Position numbers and translations under genes: made by a program. A stretch of 37,534 bases of DNA, from the NCBI RefSeq assembly GCF_016785185.1, contig NZ_JAEKDY010000027.1; one strand, written 5' to 3'. The notes below the pieces were generated by a model. The model did not search any database and was not told the origin of the DNA. It was given only the letters and a program-made list of their open reading frames with translations. Below, one piece after another: positions 16,204 to 24,074 of this stretch. Within the stretch, counting starts at the first letter, position 1, and each line of letters opens with the position of its first letter. Source of the DNA: Heyndrickxia sporothermodurans (lineage in GTDB: Bacteria > Bacillota > Bacilli > Bacillales > Bacillaceae_C).

Positions 16204-16233
16204 GGTAGTCAAATAATCATTTGACTACCTTTT
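16204..16233 (+). terminator. Intrinsic terminator after csgA-ybxH
   Basis: GGTAGTCAAA (16204-16213) pairs perfectly with TTTGACTACC (16220-16229), six-base loop, TTTT after it. The remaining bases to def (16234-16441) hold a TATAAT at 16280-16285 and a 15-codon reading with an RBS that I do not accept as a gene. Confidence 0.82.
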
Positions 16234-16441
16234 AATTAGTATAAATTGTTATGAAATAGTGGAATTATTTGATACTATTTATAATAGATTAGCTTTAAAA
16301 GAGGGTGTATTTTTGATTACATTATGTGCAATCGAGATTGGCGATATTGCTAAATAGGAATACTCAGCAAAATTAGACAAAATGAGTTAGTGAAGATATA
16401 AAAAATGGATTAATTTTTTTTAGAAAAGGAGTATGTACTGC

Positions 16442-17020
16442 ATGGGTAAGTTTAATGAAAATTATGTTATTACGATGAAAGATATCGTAAGAGAAGGTGC
16501 ACCGATTTTACGAAAAGTGACGGATGAGGTTGACATCCCACCGAGTGAAGAGGATAAAGAAACATTATTATGTATGCTTCAATATTTAAAAAATAGTCAA
16601 ACACCTGAAATAGCTGCAAAATATAAACTACGGTCAGGGGTAGGATTATCTGCAAATCAAATCGGTTTAGATAAACGAATGTTTGCTGCTTATATTGTTG
16701 ATGATAAGGGTGAACATGAGTACACTTTATTCAATCCGAAAATTATTAGTCACTCACTAACAATGATCTATTTACAACAAGGTGAAGGGTGCCTATCTGT
16801 TGATCGCGCTGTCCCGGGATATGTGCCAAGATATGAGCGTATAAAAGTCAGAGCATATGACATTACCGGGGAAGAAGTAGTACTTAAACTAAGTGGTTAT
16901 CCTGCAATTGTTTTTCAACATGAAATCGATCATTTAAATGGAATTATGTTCTATGATCATATTAATCCTGATAATCCATTTCAACTTCCGGAAAATGTAG
17001 AAATAAAAAGCGTTTTTTAA
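16442..17020 (+). CDS. def: Peptide deformylase, type 2
   Basis: 192 residues; removes the formyl group from the N-terminal methionine of new proteins, using Fe2+ at the ribosome exit. The three metal-site motifs are seen: GVGLSANQIG (the Gln motif, with Ser-Ala for the usual Ala-Ala), GEGCLSVDR (ligand Cys) and VFQHEIDHLNGIMFYD (HExxH ligands and catalytic Glu). The insert between motif 1 and 2 and the length place it in the Gram-positive type 2 group. Of two in-frame ATGs I take 16442, 10 bases after AGGAG; ATG 16433 is only one base from that site. Confidence 0.93.
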   Translation: MGKFNENYVITMKDIVREGAPILRKVTDEVDIPPSEEDKETLLCMLQYLKNSQTPEIAAKYKLRSGVGLSANQIGLDKRMFAAYIVDDKGEHEYTLFNPKIISHSLTMIYLQQGEGCLSVDRAVPGYVPRYERIKVRAYDITGEEVVLKLSGYPAIVFQHEIDHLNGIMFYDHINPDNPFQLPENVEIKSVF

Positions 17021-17066
17021 GAGTAGGACAAGTAGTAAGATTTATAAATAAAAGAGGAGGAAAACG

Positions 17067-17693
17067 ATGCGTATTGATCTTTTGTTTGATAAATATTCAA
17101 ACCGCGTCCCGTCCATAATTGGTGAGGAAAAGTTCGCAAAATATGCGGTTTTTCTTCCCGTTTTAAAAAAAGGTGACGAATATCATATATTATTTGAAGT
17201 ACGTGCCTTACATATGAGAAGACAACCAGGAGAAGTTTGCTTCCCTGGAGGAAAAGTTGATAAAGACGATGTAAATTCGATGGAAACAGCGCTTCGCGAA
17301 ACAAGAGAAGAGCTTGGGATACAAAAAGAAAATATACAACATATTTTTCCGTTAGATTATATAATCTCTCCATATGGTACGATAATCTATCCGTATGCAG
17401 GCCTTATTAACGAAATCCAAAATATTCAACCGAATCCATCTGAAGTAGCCGAAATCTTTACTATTCCATTATCATTTTTTGAAAATATAGAACCCGAGTG
17501 TTTTAAAATAAATTTTAAAGTAGAACCGGAAAAGAACTTTCCTTTTCATTTGATCATTGGTGGTGAAAATTATAATTGGCAAACTAGACAAATGGATGAA
17601 CTATTTTATTATTTTGAAGATAAGACAATATGGGGTTTAACAGCAACCATCTTGAATAATTTTATAAATTTAATAAAAAAAGATAATATGTAA
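17067..17693 (+). CDS. Nudix hydrolase, probable CoA pyrophosphatase
   Basis: 208 residues. The segment VRALHMRRQPGEVCFPGGKV joined to the Nudix box (ALRETREELGI) is the UPF0035/NudL-type signature of CoA diphosphatases, which split CoA into phosphopantetheine and adenosine 3',5'-diphosphate. The Nudix box with its REx(2)EE residues lies at about residues 76-84. Start ATG 17067 has GAGGAGG 7 bases upstream. It follows def by 46 bases in the same direction, and the two may be one transcript. Confidence 0.85.
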   Translation: MRIDLLFDKYSNRVPSIIGEEKFAKYAVFLPVLKKGDEYHILFEVRALHMRRQPGEVCFPGGKVDKDDVNSMETALRETREELGIQKENIQHIFPLDYIISPYGTIIYPYAGLINEIQNIQPNPSEVAEIFTIPLSFFENIEPECFKINFKVEPEKNFPFHLIIGGENYNWQTRQMDELFYYFEDKTIWGLTATILNNFINLIKKDNM

Positions 17694-17727
17694 AATTAGC
17701 TAATAATAAATATATAGAAAAAAATAC

Positions 17728-17757
17728 TTGCAAATAAGAATGATTACGTATTATTAT
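17728..17757 (+). promoter_or_regulatory. Probable znuACB promoter with Zur-like box between -35 and -10
   Basis: TTGCAA (17728-17733), 18-base spacer, TATTAT (17752-17757). The 21 bases at 17732-17752 keep AAAT, AAT and ATTACG of the Bacillus Zur box, roughly 16 of 21 positions, and fill the spacer, where repressor binding would block polymerase. Confidence 0.5.
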
Positions 17758-17797
17758 ATATAAGGATCATTTAAATAGAAAATCTTTTTGAAAATAT

Positions 17798-17818
17798 AAA
17801 TCGTAATGATTTTGTTTT
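17798..17818 (+). promoter_or_regulatory. Zur-like box 2
   Basis: AAATCGTAAT-G-ATTTTGTTTT. The left half is an exact match to the Bacillus Zur consensus half AAATCGTAAT; the right half departs at three positions. Confidence 0.6.
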
Positions 17819-17906
17819 ATCGATTTTTGCAGTCTTTAACTAGATTATTCGAAGAAAAAATGCTAATTGTCTATAAAAAGATTAATAGCTAATATTTATG
17901 AAAGCT

Positions 17907-17927
17907 AAATCGTAATAATACCGATTA
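17907..17927 (+). promoter_or_regulatory. Zur-like box 3
   Basis: AAATCGTAAT-A-ATACCGATTA. Exact left half and a right half with three mismatches, 30-odd bases before the znuA start. Together with the two boxes upstream it suggests zinc repression of the znu genes. Confidence 0.65.
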
Positions 17928-17963
17928 ACAATTCCAAATTATTTATAGAAATGGGGAGTATGT

Positions 17964-18887
17964 TTGAGAAAAAAGAACTATTCTATTATTTTATCTCTAT
18001 TACTTTTGACTTTTTTAATTGTTGGTGGGTGTGGCACTATCAATCAAGTAAGCAATAAAAACGCTTCAAGTAATAATAAATTACAAATTGTTACTACATT
18101 TTACCCAATGTATGAATTTACTAAAAACATCGTTAAGGATAAAGCGAACATAGAGTTATTAATTCCGTCAAACGTTGAACCACACGATTGGGAACCTACA
18201 CCGAAAGATGTTGGAAAGATTCAAAAAGCGGATATATTTGTTTTTAATAGTAAATATTTCGAGACATGGGTTCCTTCAATCAAAAATAGTGTAAGTAATG
18301 AAAATCTTTCTTTTGTTGAAGCAAGTAGTGATATTCATTTAATGAATGGGGATGGACATCATCAATTTGATCCCCATGTTTGGTTAAATCCAGTGTTGGC
18401 ACAGCAAGAAGTAAAAACGATCACTAAAGCTCTAATAAAGGCTGATCCGGAAAATAAAGAGTTTTATCAAAAAAATAGTGATGCGTACGTCGCAAAACTT
18501 GCAAAACTTGATCATCAATATCGTGAAACCTTAAAGGATGCTAAGAAAAAGGAGATTATCACTCAACATACGGCATTTGGATATTTAGCAAAAGAATACG
18601 GAATGAAACAAATCCCAATTGCTGGATTGTCGCCTTCACAGGAACCAAGCCCGGCAAGATTAGGGGAACTAAAAGAATTTGCCGTTAAACACCATGTTAA
18701 AGTAATCTATTTTGAAGAACTGGCATCACCGAAAGTTGCCGAAACATTGGCTAAAGAAATTGGTGCAAAAACGGAAGTACTTCATACGTTAGAAGGATTA
18801 AGTAAGGAAGAGCAAGATAAAGGAATGAATTATATTAGTGTCATGCAAAAAAATCTTGACGCGATTAAAAAGTCCTTATTTGATTAA
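17964..18887 (+). CDS. znuA: Zinc ABC transporter substrate-binding lipoprotein
   Basis: 307 residues. Signal peptide with lipobox IVGGC (lipidated C23), then a cluster A-I metal-binding fold. The three histidine ligands expected for zinc are H74 (EPHDWEP), H138 (FDPHVWLNP) and H202 (TQHTAFGYLAKEYG), with an acidic ligand near residue 277. The His-rich loop is very short (DGHHQF). Binds Zn2+ outside and hands it to ZnuB. The start is TTG at 17964 with GGGGAG 5 bases upstream. Preceded by three Zur-like boxes; separated from znuC by a hairpin terminator. Confidence 0.92.
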   Translation: MRKKNYSIILSLLLLTFLIVGGCGTINQVSNKNASSNNKLQIVTTFYPMYEFTKNIVKDKANIELLIPSNVEPHDWEPTPKDVGKIQKADIFVFNSKYFETWVPSIKNSVSNENLSFVEASSDIHLMNGDGHHQFDPHVWLNPVLAQQEVKTITKALIKADPENKEFYQKNSDAYVAKLAKLDHQYRETLKDAKKKEIITQHTAFGYLAKEYGMKQIPIAGLSPSQEPSPARLGELKEFAVKHHVKVIYFEELASPKVAETLAKEIGAKTEVLHTLEGLSKEEQDKGMNYISVMQKNLDAIKKSLFD

Positions 18888-18921
18888 AATGATAGTTAAT
18901 GTATATTTTTATTTTTCTTAC

Positions 18922-18953
18922 AGCGTGTGTCATCCTAATTACGCACGCTTTTT
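18922..18953 (+). terminator. Hairpin with T-run between znuA and znuC
   Basis: AGCGTGTGT (18922-18930) pairs with ACGCACGCT (18941-18949), one G-T pair, and is followed by five Ts. As it lies inside the operon, it is probably a partial terminator lowering znuCB relative to znuA. Confidence 0.75.
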
Positions 18954-18982
18954 CTTGTTTTTTTGTAGAAAGGATGGTCGAT

Positions 18983-19690
18983 ATGAAATTAGCTTCATTA
19001 CATAATATTGTTTTTGGCTATACACATGTACCAGCATTAAATGGGGTTTCCTTTGAATTAAATAGCGGGGAGTTTGTAGGAATTACAGGCCCGAACGGCG
19101 CTTCTAAATCAACTATGCTTAAAGTAATGCTCGGCTTACTGAAGCCTTGGGAAGGCGAAGTTAACATTAGTAAGAAAAATTGTGATGGAAAGCGCCTAAC
19201 TATTGGATATGTACCACAACAAATTGCCTCTTTCAATGTAGGTTTTCCAAGCACAGTGATAGAACTTGTGCGGTCTGGAAGATATCCAAGAGGAAAATGG
19301 TTTAAACGTCTTGATGAAAATGATGATTTACAAGTTAAGAACGCTCTTGAGATGGTTGGGATGTGGGAGTATAGACATCATAAGATTGGAGCATTATCCG
19401 GTGGGCAGAAACAAAAAATTTGTATTGCTCGAACATTAGCTTCAGAACCTGACTTATTAGTTTTAGACGAACCTACAACAGGAATGGATTTCGAAAGCAG
19501 GAAAGGATTCTATGAATTTATGAGTCACCAAGTAAAGAAGCATAATCGAACAGTCGTAATGGTTACACATGATCAAGACGAGGTGGAAGATTATCTTGAT
19601 AAAATCATCCATTTAGAGAAAGGGGAGCAAGGCGGTTGGAAATGTTTAACCTTGAATTCATGCAACGGGCGTTTTGGGCTGGCGGATTAA
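18983..19690 (+). CDS. znuC: Zinc ABC transporter ATP-binding protein
   Basis: 235 residues. Q-loop GYVPQQIA, signature LSGGQKQKICIARTLA, Walker B DLLVLDEPTTGMD and the switch His in VMVTHDQDEVEDY are all intact. The Walker A reads GPNGASKST, with Ser where nearly all ABC ATPases have the last Gly; I recall the same in AdcC/ZnuC of other Bacilli, so it may be a family trait. C-terminus ends GGWKCLTLNSCNGRFG. Start ATG 18983 lies about 10 bases after GAAAGG; earlier in-frame starts run through the terminator. Its last 49 bases overlap znuB. Confidence 0.9.
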   Translation: MKLASLHNIVFGYTHVPALNGVSFELNSGEFVGITGPNGASKSTMLKVMLGLLKPWEGEVNISKKNCDGKRLTIGYVPQQIASFNVGFPSTVIELVRSGRYPRGKWFKRLDENDDLQVKNALEMVGMWEYRHHKIGALSGGQKQKICIARTLASEPDLLVLDEPTTGMDFESRKGFYEFMSHQVKKHNRTVVMVTHDQDEVEDYLDKIIHLEKGEQGGWKCLTLNSCNGRFGLAD

Positions 19691-20487
19691 TCGGGATCAT
19701 TGCTCCACTATTAGGTGTCTTTCTCGTTTTAAGAAGACAAGCATTAATGGCAGATACACTTTCACATATTTCTTTAGCAGGGGTAGCCATTGGATTTTTT
19801 ATTCATTCGAATATAACTTTTTCAACAATTGTCGTCGTAGTAATAGGGGCGATTGGCATCGAGTATATGCGTAGAGCGTATCATACTTACTCCGAAGTTT
19901 CGATAGCGATATTAATGGCGGCTGGTCTCAGTTTTGCTTTATTTTTAATGAGCATTACAGATGGGGGGATGACAACAAATATTGATCAATTCCTATTTGG
20001 TTCCATCGTAACGATTAGCGCTACACAAGTTTATACGATGGTAGGAGTGACCATTGTTATATTATTGTATTTCTTTATTTTGCGAAGACCATTATATTTA
20101 ATGACTTTTGATGAGGATACGGCATTTACAAGTGGAATAAATACGAATCTTCTTTCCTTATCATTTAGCATTATTACTGGTTTAGCGATCTCGATAATTA
20201 TACCAACCATTGGCGTATTGCTCGTCTCAGCATTATTAGTTTTACCTGCAGCGTTTGCGATACGATTAACGAAAGGGTTTAAAATGGTCTTTGCCACAGC
20301 GATGATCGTTTCTTTATTTAGTATCTTTACAGGTCTTATTTCATCATACTCGTTAGGGACTCCACCAGGCGCAACAATTACATTATTATTAGTGGTGATT
20401 TTGTTAGTCGGCTTTACATGTCAAAAAATAATTTTGCATTTTACAAGAAGTATAAAGAGAAGGTCACATAAAAGGCTGAATTATTAA
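19642..20487 (+). CDS. znuB: Zinc ABC transporter permease
   Basis: 281 residues, eight or nine membrane helices; ABC-3 family permease. Typical parts: GIIAPLLGVFLVLRRQALMADTLSHISLAGVA near the N-terminus, LLVSALLVLPAAFAIRLTK and SSYSLGTPPGATI near the C-terminus. It forms the Zn2+ channel with ZnuC and receives metal from ZnuA. Start: ATG 19642 (AAGGCGG 6 bases upstream), nested in the znuC end; a TTG at 19636 is also possible and would add two residues. Confidence 0.9.
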   Translation: MFNLEFMQRAFWAGGLIGIIAPLLGVFLVLRRQALMADTLSHISLAGVAIGFFIHSNITFSTIVVVVIGAIGIEYMRRAYHTYSEVSIAILMAAGLSFALFLMSITDGGMTTNIDQFLFGSIVTISATQVYTMVGVTIVILLYFFILRRPLYLMTFDEDTAFTSGINTNLLSLSFSIITGLAISIIIPTIGVLLVSALLVLPAAFAIRLTKGFKMVFATAMIVSLFSIFTGLISSYSLGTPPGATITLLLVVILLVGFTCQKIILHFTRSIKRRSHKRLNY

Positions 20488-20528
20488 AGATTAATTTTAA
20501 AATTAACAAAAAATTGTTTACCAATTAC

Positions 20529-20557
20529 TTGCTAAATTGAATTACTTCTGTTATTCT
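20529..20557 (+). promoter_or_regulatory. Promoter of the cold shock gene, long leader
   Basis: TTGCTA (20529-20534), 17-base spacer, TATTCT (20552-20557). It would give a leader of about 115 bases, as common for csp genes; within it AATACA (20642-20647) and TGTATT (20653-20658) can form a hairpin shortly before the RBS. Confidence 0.5.
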
Positions 20558-20680
20558 AAAGAAGAATTATTTTTGTTCGGTATGTAAGGAAAAGATAGTG
20601 TTTTCAAACTTATCGCCTAATATCACTTGAGCAAGGATAGTAATACAATGTGTGTATTGCGCACTAGGAGGAAGATTTAC

Positions 20681-20881
20681 ATGACACAAGGTACAGTTAA
20701 ATGGTTCAACAGTGAAAAAGGATTCGGCTTCATCGAAGTTGAAGGCGGAGACGATGTATTCGTTCATTTCTCAGCGATCCAAGGCGAAGGTTACAAAACA
20801 CTTGAAGAAGGTCAAAAAGTAACTTTTGACGTTGAACAAGGTCAACGTGGAGCTCAAGCTGCTAACGTAGTAAAAGCATAA
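20681..20881 (+). CDS. Cold shock protein, CspA family
   Basis: 66 residues, a complete five-strand OB-fold cold shock domain. RNP1 is KGFGFIEV and RNP2 is VFVHFSAI; the N-terminal GTVKWFNSEKG is standard. Binds single-stranded RNA and DNA as an RNA chaperone. Codon choice (GGTGAA, CGT, GTA-rich) is like highly expressed genes. Start ATG 20681 has TAGGAGGAA 7 bases upstream; an in-frame ATG at 20627 has no RBS. Followed by a strong terminator. Confidence 0.95.
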   Translation: MTQGTVKWFNSEKGFGFIEVEGGDDVFVHFSAIQGEGYKTLEEGQKVTFDVEQGQRGAQAANVVKA

Positions 20882-20890
20882 TAATGCTTA

Positions 20891-20924
20891 AAAAAAACAG
20901 ACTCATTTGAGTCTGTTTTTTTTC
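20891..20924. terminator. Bidirectional intrinsic terminator between csp and msrA
   Basis: AAAAAAACAGACTC pairs with GAGTCTGTTTTTTT around ATTT. A-run and T-run allow use from both sides; msrA on the minus strand ends at 20932. Confidence 0.9.
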
Positions 20925-20931
20925 TCTGAAC

Positions 20932-21468
20932 TTATTTTTCTTCGTTCCAATGTGCCGAAATAAATTCATCACGACCTGATTTCTTCCTATCATCCATGTA
21001 GTCATCTTTATTCTTCTTATAATAATCCTGATGATAATCTTCAGCAGGATAGAAGGTAGCAGCTGGAAGTATTTGCGTCACAATTGGTTTTTTAAACTTT
21101 CCACTTTCACTTAACTGTTGTTTTGATTTTTCTGCTAATTGCTTTTGTTCTTCAGAATGATAGAAAATCGCTGTCCGGTAGGAATCTCCGCGATCATGAA
21201 ATTGGCCACCATCATCAGTAGGATCGATTTGCTGCCAATAAATTTCAAGTAATTTTTCGTAAGGGAAAATGCTTGGATTATAGGTAATCTGAACAACTTC
21301 ATAATGTCCGGAGTTACCTGCTTTAACCTCCTCATATGTTGGGTTATCAATATGACCTCCAGAATAACCGGAAACCACTTTTTCAATTCCATCCCATTGG
21401 TCGAATGGCTTGACCATACACCAAAAACAGCCGCCTGCAAAAGTTGCTTTTTCTACTTGATTGTCCAT
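20932..21468 (-). CDS. msrA: Peptide methionine-(S)-S-oxide reductase
   Basis: 178 residues. The catalytic motif AGGCFWC (C14, with C17) opens the protein; YSGGHIDNPTYEEV, GHYEVVQITYNP, and DPTDDGGQFHDRGDSYRTAI are family signatures. Repairs oxidised methionine in the cytoplasm, recycling through thioredoxin. MsrB is not fused or adjacent. Start ATG 21468 has GGAGGTA 6 bases upstream. Confidence 0.95.
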   Translation of the reverse strand: MDNQVEKATFAGGCFWCMVKPFDQWDGIEKVVSGYSGGHIDNPTYEEVKAGNSGHYEVVQITYNPSIFPYEKLLEIYWQQIDPTDDGGQFHDRGDSYRTAIFYHSEEQKQLAEKSKQQLSESGKFKKPIVTQILPAATFYPAEDYHQDYYKKNKDDYMDDRKKSGRDEFISAHWNEEK

Positions 21469-21500
21469 TATGTACCTCCATAAATATCGAGCTTAATCGG

Positions 21501-21530
21501 ATAATATCATTTTTAGCGTAAATATAGCAA
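21501..21530 (-). promoter_or_regulatory. Promoter of msrA
   Basis: On the minus strand TTGCTA (21530-21525), 18-base spacer, TATTAT (21506-21501). Confidence 0.5.
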
Positions 21531-21651
21531 TAAATAGGTTTGAAAAATAAGAATATAAAACTAATTTTATATATAAAGCAGAATACGGTAAAATATATGG
21601 GTTCAATCAAATTGACCTGATTCAAAATATTTAAAAGGGATTGCAATACCA

Positions 21652-23901
21652 ATGACTATAAATACTAAGCTATTAATAAAAGAATGGCAGCATGCTTTAC
21701 AACTAGAAATTCAACATTTGAAAAAATACGGGAGTACAAAATATCATGTTTCAAATGGTTTTTTAGTTTCTAATGATTCATCATATACTTATTATTTTGA
21801 GACGGCTGTAAGTTTGAAAATTCCAATTGGTGCATCTGTACGTCTTGAATGGGAGAAAAATAAGTATAACGGAAGAATCCTCTCTTCAGAAGGAAAAAAC
21901 ATGATAATAAGTTTCGATAAATATATCGGTGATCTTATCAGCACGGCTTTTCTTTACCATGATCCATGGGAATTATTAGAACAACTTATAAATCGTTTAG
22001 ACGAAGCGAAGAAAAATAAGCGAAAAAGAATTAGTATAAAGCAGTTAATGGATCCTGGAAGCCAAGTTAAACACCCAACAAACAAAATAAAAAGTAATAT
22101 TCATGAGTTAGTATTACGATCAAAATATAATCCTGTTACATTTGTCTGGGGGCCACCTGGAACGGGGAAAACCTATACATTAGCAAGAGTTGCAGCAAAC
22201 AAGTATTTTAAAGAAAAAAGAGTCCTTATACTATCCCATAGTAATAAAGCCGTAGATGTGCTAATGAATGAAGTATTATCATTTGTTCAACAAAAGAACC
22301 GTTTTGTTGAGGGTGATGTTATACGGTTTGGCATGGGTGGAGATTTACGGGAAGAGAATCAATTATCAATGATGCATTTACTTGAAAAACGAGAACCTGC
22401 GCTATTTGAAAAAAAACAACAGTTTTCCATTCAGAAAAAAGAAATAAAGAAAGATTTAGGCAATTCATTTAGCAATAGGGATACAGACAAGCTTTTAGAG
22501 GTAGAAGGAAAACTTGCGAAAATATTAGAAACGATCCGGCGGAAAGAAGTTAAATATGTAAAAGAGGCTAGGATTATTGGAACAACTTTAGCAAAAGCAG
22601 CTGGAGACCCGACGATATATGAACAAGAATACGATCTAATAATTATTGATGAAGCAAGTATGGCCTATATACCGCAAATTGCTTTTGCAGCGACTTTAGA
22701 CAAAAGAGTGATTGTTTGCGGTGATTTTAAACAATTGCCGCCAATTGCATCTTCAAGACATTCTTTAGTCAATAAATGGCTAAGAGAGGATATCTTTCAT
22801 AAAGCTAATGTCGTTTATACGAATAACGAAGATCAATTGCATCCACATTTATTTTTGCTAAAAGAACAAAGAAGAATGCACCCGGACATTTCCGCTTTTA
22901 CGAATCGATATATTTATCAATCATTGGTTGGGGATCACGAAAAAATAGGAGAGATGCGAAAGTCGATTGCGCGGAATTTCCCCTTTCCTAACCGCGCATC
23001 TATTTTACTGGATACAAGTTTTTCAGGTTCATATTGTATTAGTGAACGAATTTCAACATCAAAAATAAATCCATTTCACCTCTTGCTATCTTTTCAGTTA
23101 ATCCACGAATCTCTTGTCTCCGGCATTTCTTCGATAGGATTTGTCACCCCATATCGGGCACAAGCTACTCTAATGGATCAATTACTGATGGATCTTTATC
23201 CTTCAGAAACGCTAAATGGAGACATTGTTTCGGCAACTGTACACCGTTTTCAAGGTAGTGAAAAGGATTTAGTCATATTCGATACGGTTGATGGATCACC
23301 TCAAACTCGTCCAAGTATGCTTCTTTCCGGAAGTGAAAGTGAACGTTTAATAAATGTCGCAATGACTAGAGCAAAGGGAAAGTTTATCCACATAGCCAAT
23401 AAAGATTTCATTCACCAACATGTATTTCATAATAAAACAATAAGACAATTAGTAGAACATCAAGATCGGTTAGGCCAAACGGTTTCACTGAACGATATTG
23501 GTAAATGGGTGAGACACTCACATCCCAAGTTAAAGTGGGTATATGCACGTAAATTGGATCAAGTTTTTATCGATATTCATACTGCACAGGACAATATCAT
23601 ACTCTCATTGCCAGAACATGCAACTCTTTCTAAGCAATGGGAAGATGTACTAAATAACAGGGCTAAAAAAGTTAAATTGCTTATTATTTCAACAAAGGAA
23701 TGGAAAACTATCAAGCCAAACGAACAGATTAAAGATCATTTGCCATTCCCATATGTAATAATAGACCAAAATATTTTTTGGTCGGGTCTCCCTCTTGAAG
23801 GGATGATAAATATTAAACCACCATATATTACAGCAAGACTCGAATCGGATGCTTTTGTTAATTACTTCATTAAACAATTACCGATAAATAGAATAATATA
23901 A
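21652..23901 (+). CDS. SF1 (Upf1/Dna2-like) helicase with a C-terminal PLD-like remnant
   Basis: 749 residues. N-terminal ~160 residues carry a small beta-rich part. Helicase motifs: Walker A GPPGTGKT (167-174), motif Ia LSHSNKAVD, Walker B DLIIIDEAS (D333-E334), motif III CGDFKQLPP, KEQRRMHP, VTPYRAQ (498-504), ATVHRFQGSEKDLVIFD (528-544) and INVAMTRAKGKF (567-578). A coiled stretch lies at 245-300. The last ~110 residues end in FPYVIIDQNIFWSGLPLEG, which looks like the second half of a phospholipase-D motif (IIDxxxxWxGS) but lacks the His-x-Lys, so it is probably not a nuclease. The exact role (DNA or RNA) is unknown. Single gene; weak RBS AAAAGGGA. Confidence 0.85.
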   Translation: MTINTKLLIKEWQHALQLEIQHLKKYGSTKYHVSNGFLVSNDSSYTYYFETAVSLKIPIGASVRLEWEKNKYNGRILSSEGKNMIISFDKYIGDLISTAFLYHDPWELLEQLINRLDEAKKNKRKRISIKQLMDPGSQVKHPTNKIKSNIHELVLRSKYNPVTFVWGPPGTGKTYTLARVAANKYFKEKRVLILSHSNKAVDVLMNEVLSFVQQKNRFVEGDVIRFGMGGDLREENQLSMMHLLEKREPALFEKKQQFSIQKKEIKKDLGNSFSNRDTDKLLEVEGKLAKILETIRRKEVKYVKEARIIGTTLAKAAGDPTIYEQEYDLIIIDEASMAYIPQIAFAATLDKRVIVCGDFKQLPPIASSRHSLVNKWLREDIFHKANVVYTNNEDQLHPHLFLLKEQRRMHPDISAFTNRYIYQSLVGDHEKIGEMRKSIARNFPFPNRASILLDTSFSGSYCISERISTSKINPFHLLLSFQLIHESLVSGISSIGFVTPYRAQATLMDQLLMDLYPSETLNGDIVSATVHRFQGSEKDLVIFDTVDGSPQTRPSMLLSGSESERLINVAMTRAKGKFIHIANKDFIHQHVFHNKTIRQLVEHQDRLGQTVSLNDIGKWVRHSHPKLKWVYARKLDQVFIDIHTAQDNIILSLPEHATLSKQWEDVLNNRAKKVKLLIISTKEWKTIKPNEQIKDHLPFPYVIIDQNIFWSGLPLEGMINIKPPYITARLESDAFVNYFIKQLPINRII

Positions 23902-23909
23902 TCCATTTT

Positions 23910-23940
23910 TAGCCAGGGGAATTTACTGGCTAATTTTTTT
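23910..23940 (+). terminator. Intrinsic terminator after the helicase gene
   Basis: TAGCCAG (from 23910) pairs with CTGGCTA (to 23932), nine-base loop, seven Ts to 23940. Confidence 0.85.
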
Positions 23941-23950
23941 AGAATTTCTG

Positions 23951-23980
23951 TTGACACTGAATGTGTATTACGCATATAAT
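23951..23980 (+). promoter_or_regulatory. Strong promoter of the GntR-ABC operon
   Basis: Exact TTGACA (23951-23956) and exact TATAAT (23975-23980) with an 18-base spacer. The -10 lies inside operator 1. Confidence 0.8.
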
Positions 23981-24052
23981 ACACATATGAAGTGTATGAA
24001 CTGAATAATACATACATCTTTCTAATCAAAGTGTATGAACTAATTAATACAC
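23963..24052 (+). promoter_or_regulatory. Three 22-bp operators for the GntR (YtrA-type) repressor
   Basis: Three copies of GTGTAT-N9-AATACAC/T: 23963-23984 (covers the -10), 23992-24013 (at the transcript start) and 24031-24052 (in the leader). Copies 2 and 3 share more of the spacer (GAACT). Starts are 29 and 39 bases apart. The dyad form and position point to autoregulation by the repressor encoded directly downstream. Confidence 0.75.
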
Positions 24053-24074
24053 ACAATAAATAGGAGATGTTTCA

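Noticed and set aside
16313..16357. A TTG-initiated 15-codon reading with GAGGGTG upstream, before def; it continues in frame for 10 more codons after an amber stop.
   Set aside because: Too short, atypical start, no recognisable product, and no leader-type structures around it. It could be a gene remnant, but nothing supports that.
20491..20518. AT-only palindrome TTAATTTTAAAATTAA and a neighbouring AACAA/TTGTT repeat after znuB as a terminator.
   Set aside because: No GC in the stem and an A-run, not a T-run, follows on the coding strand.
23963..24052. CRISPR-like array reading of the three GTGTAT repeats.
   Set aside because: Repeats are short palindromic operators with unequal, short gaps next to a GntR gene; no cas genes are present.
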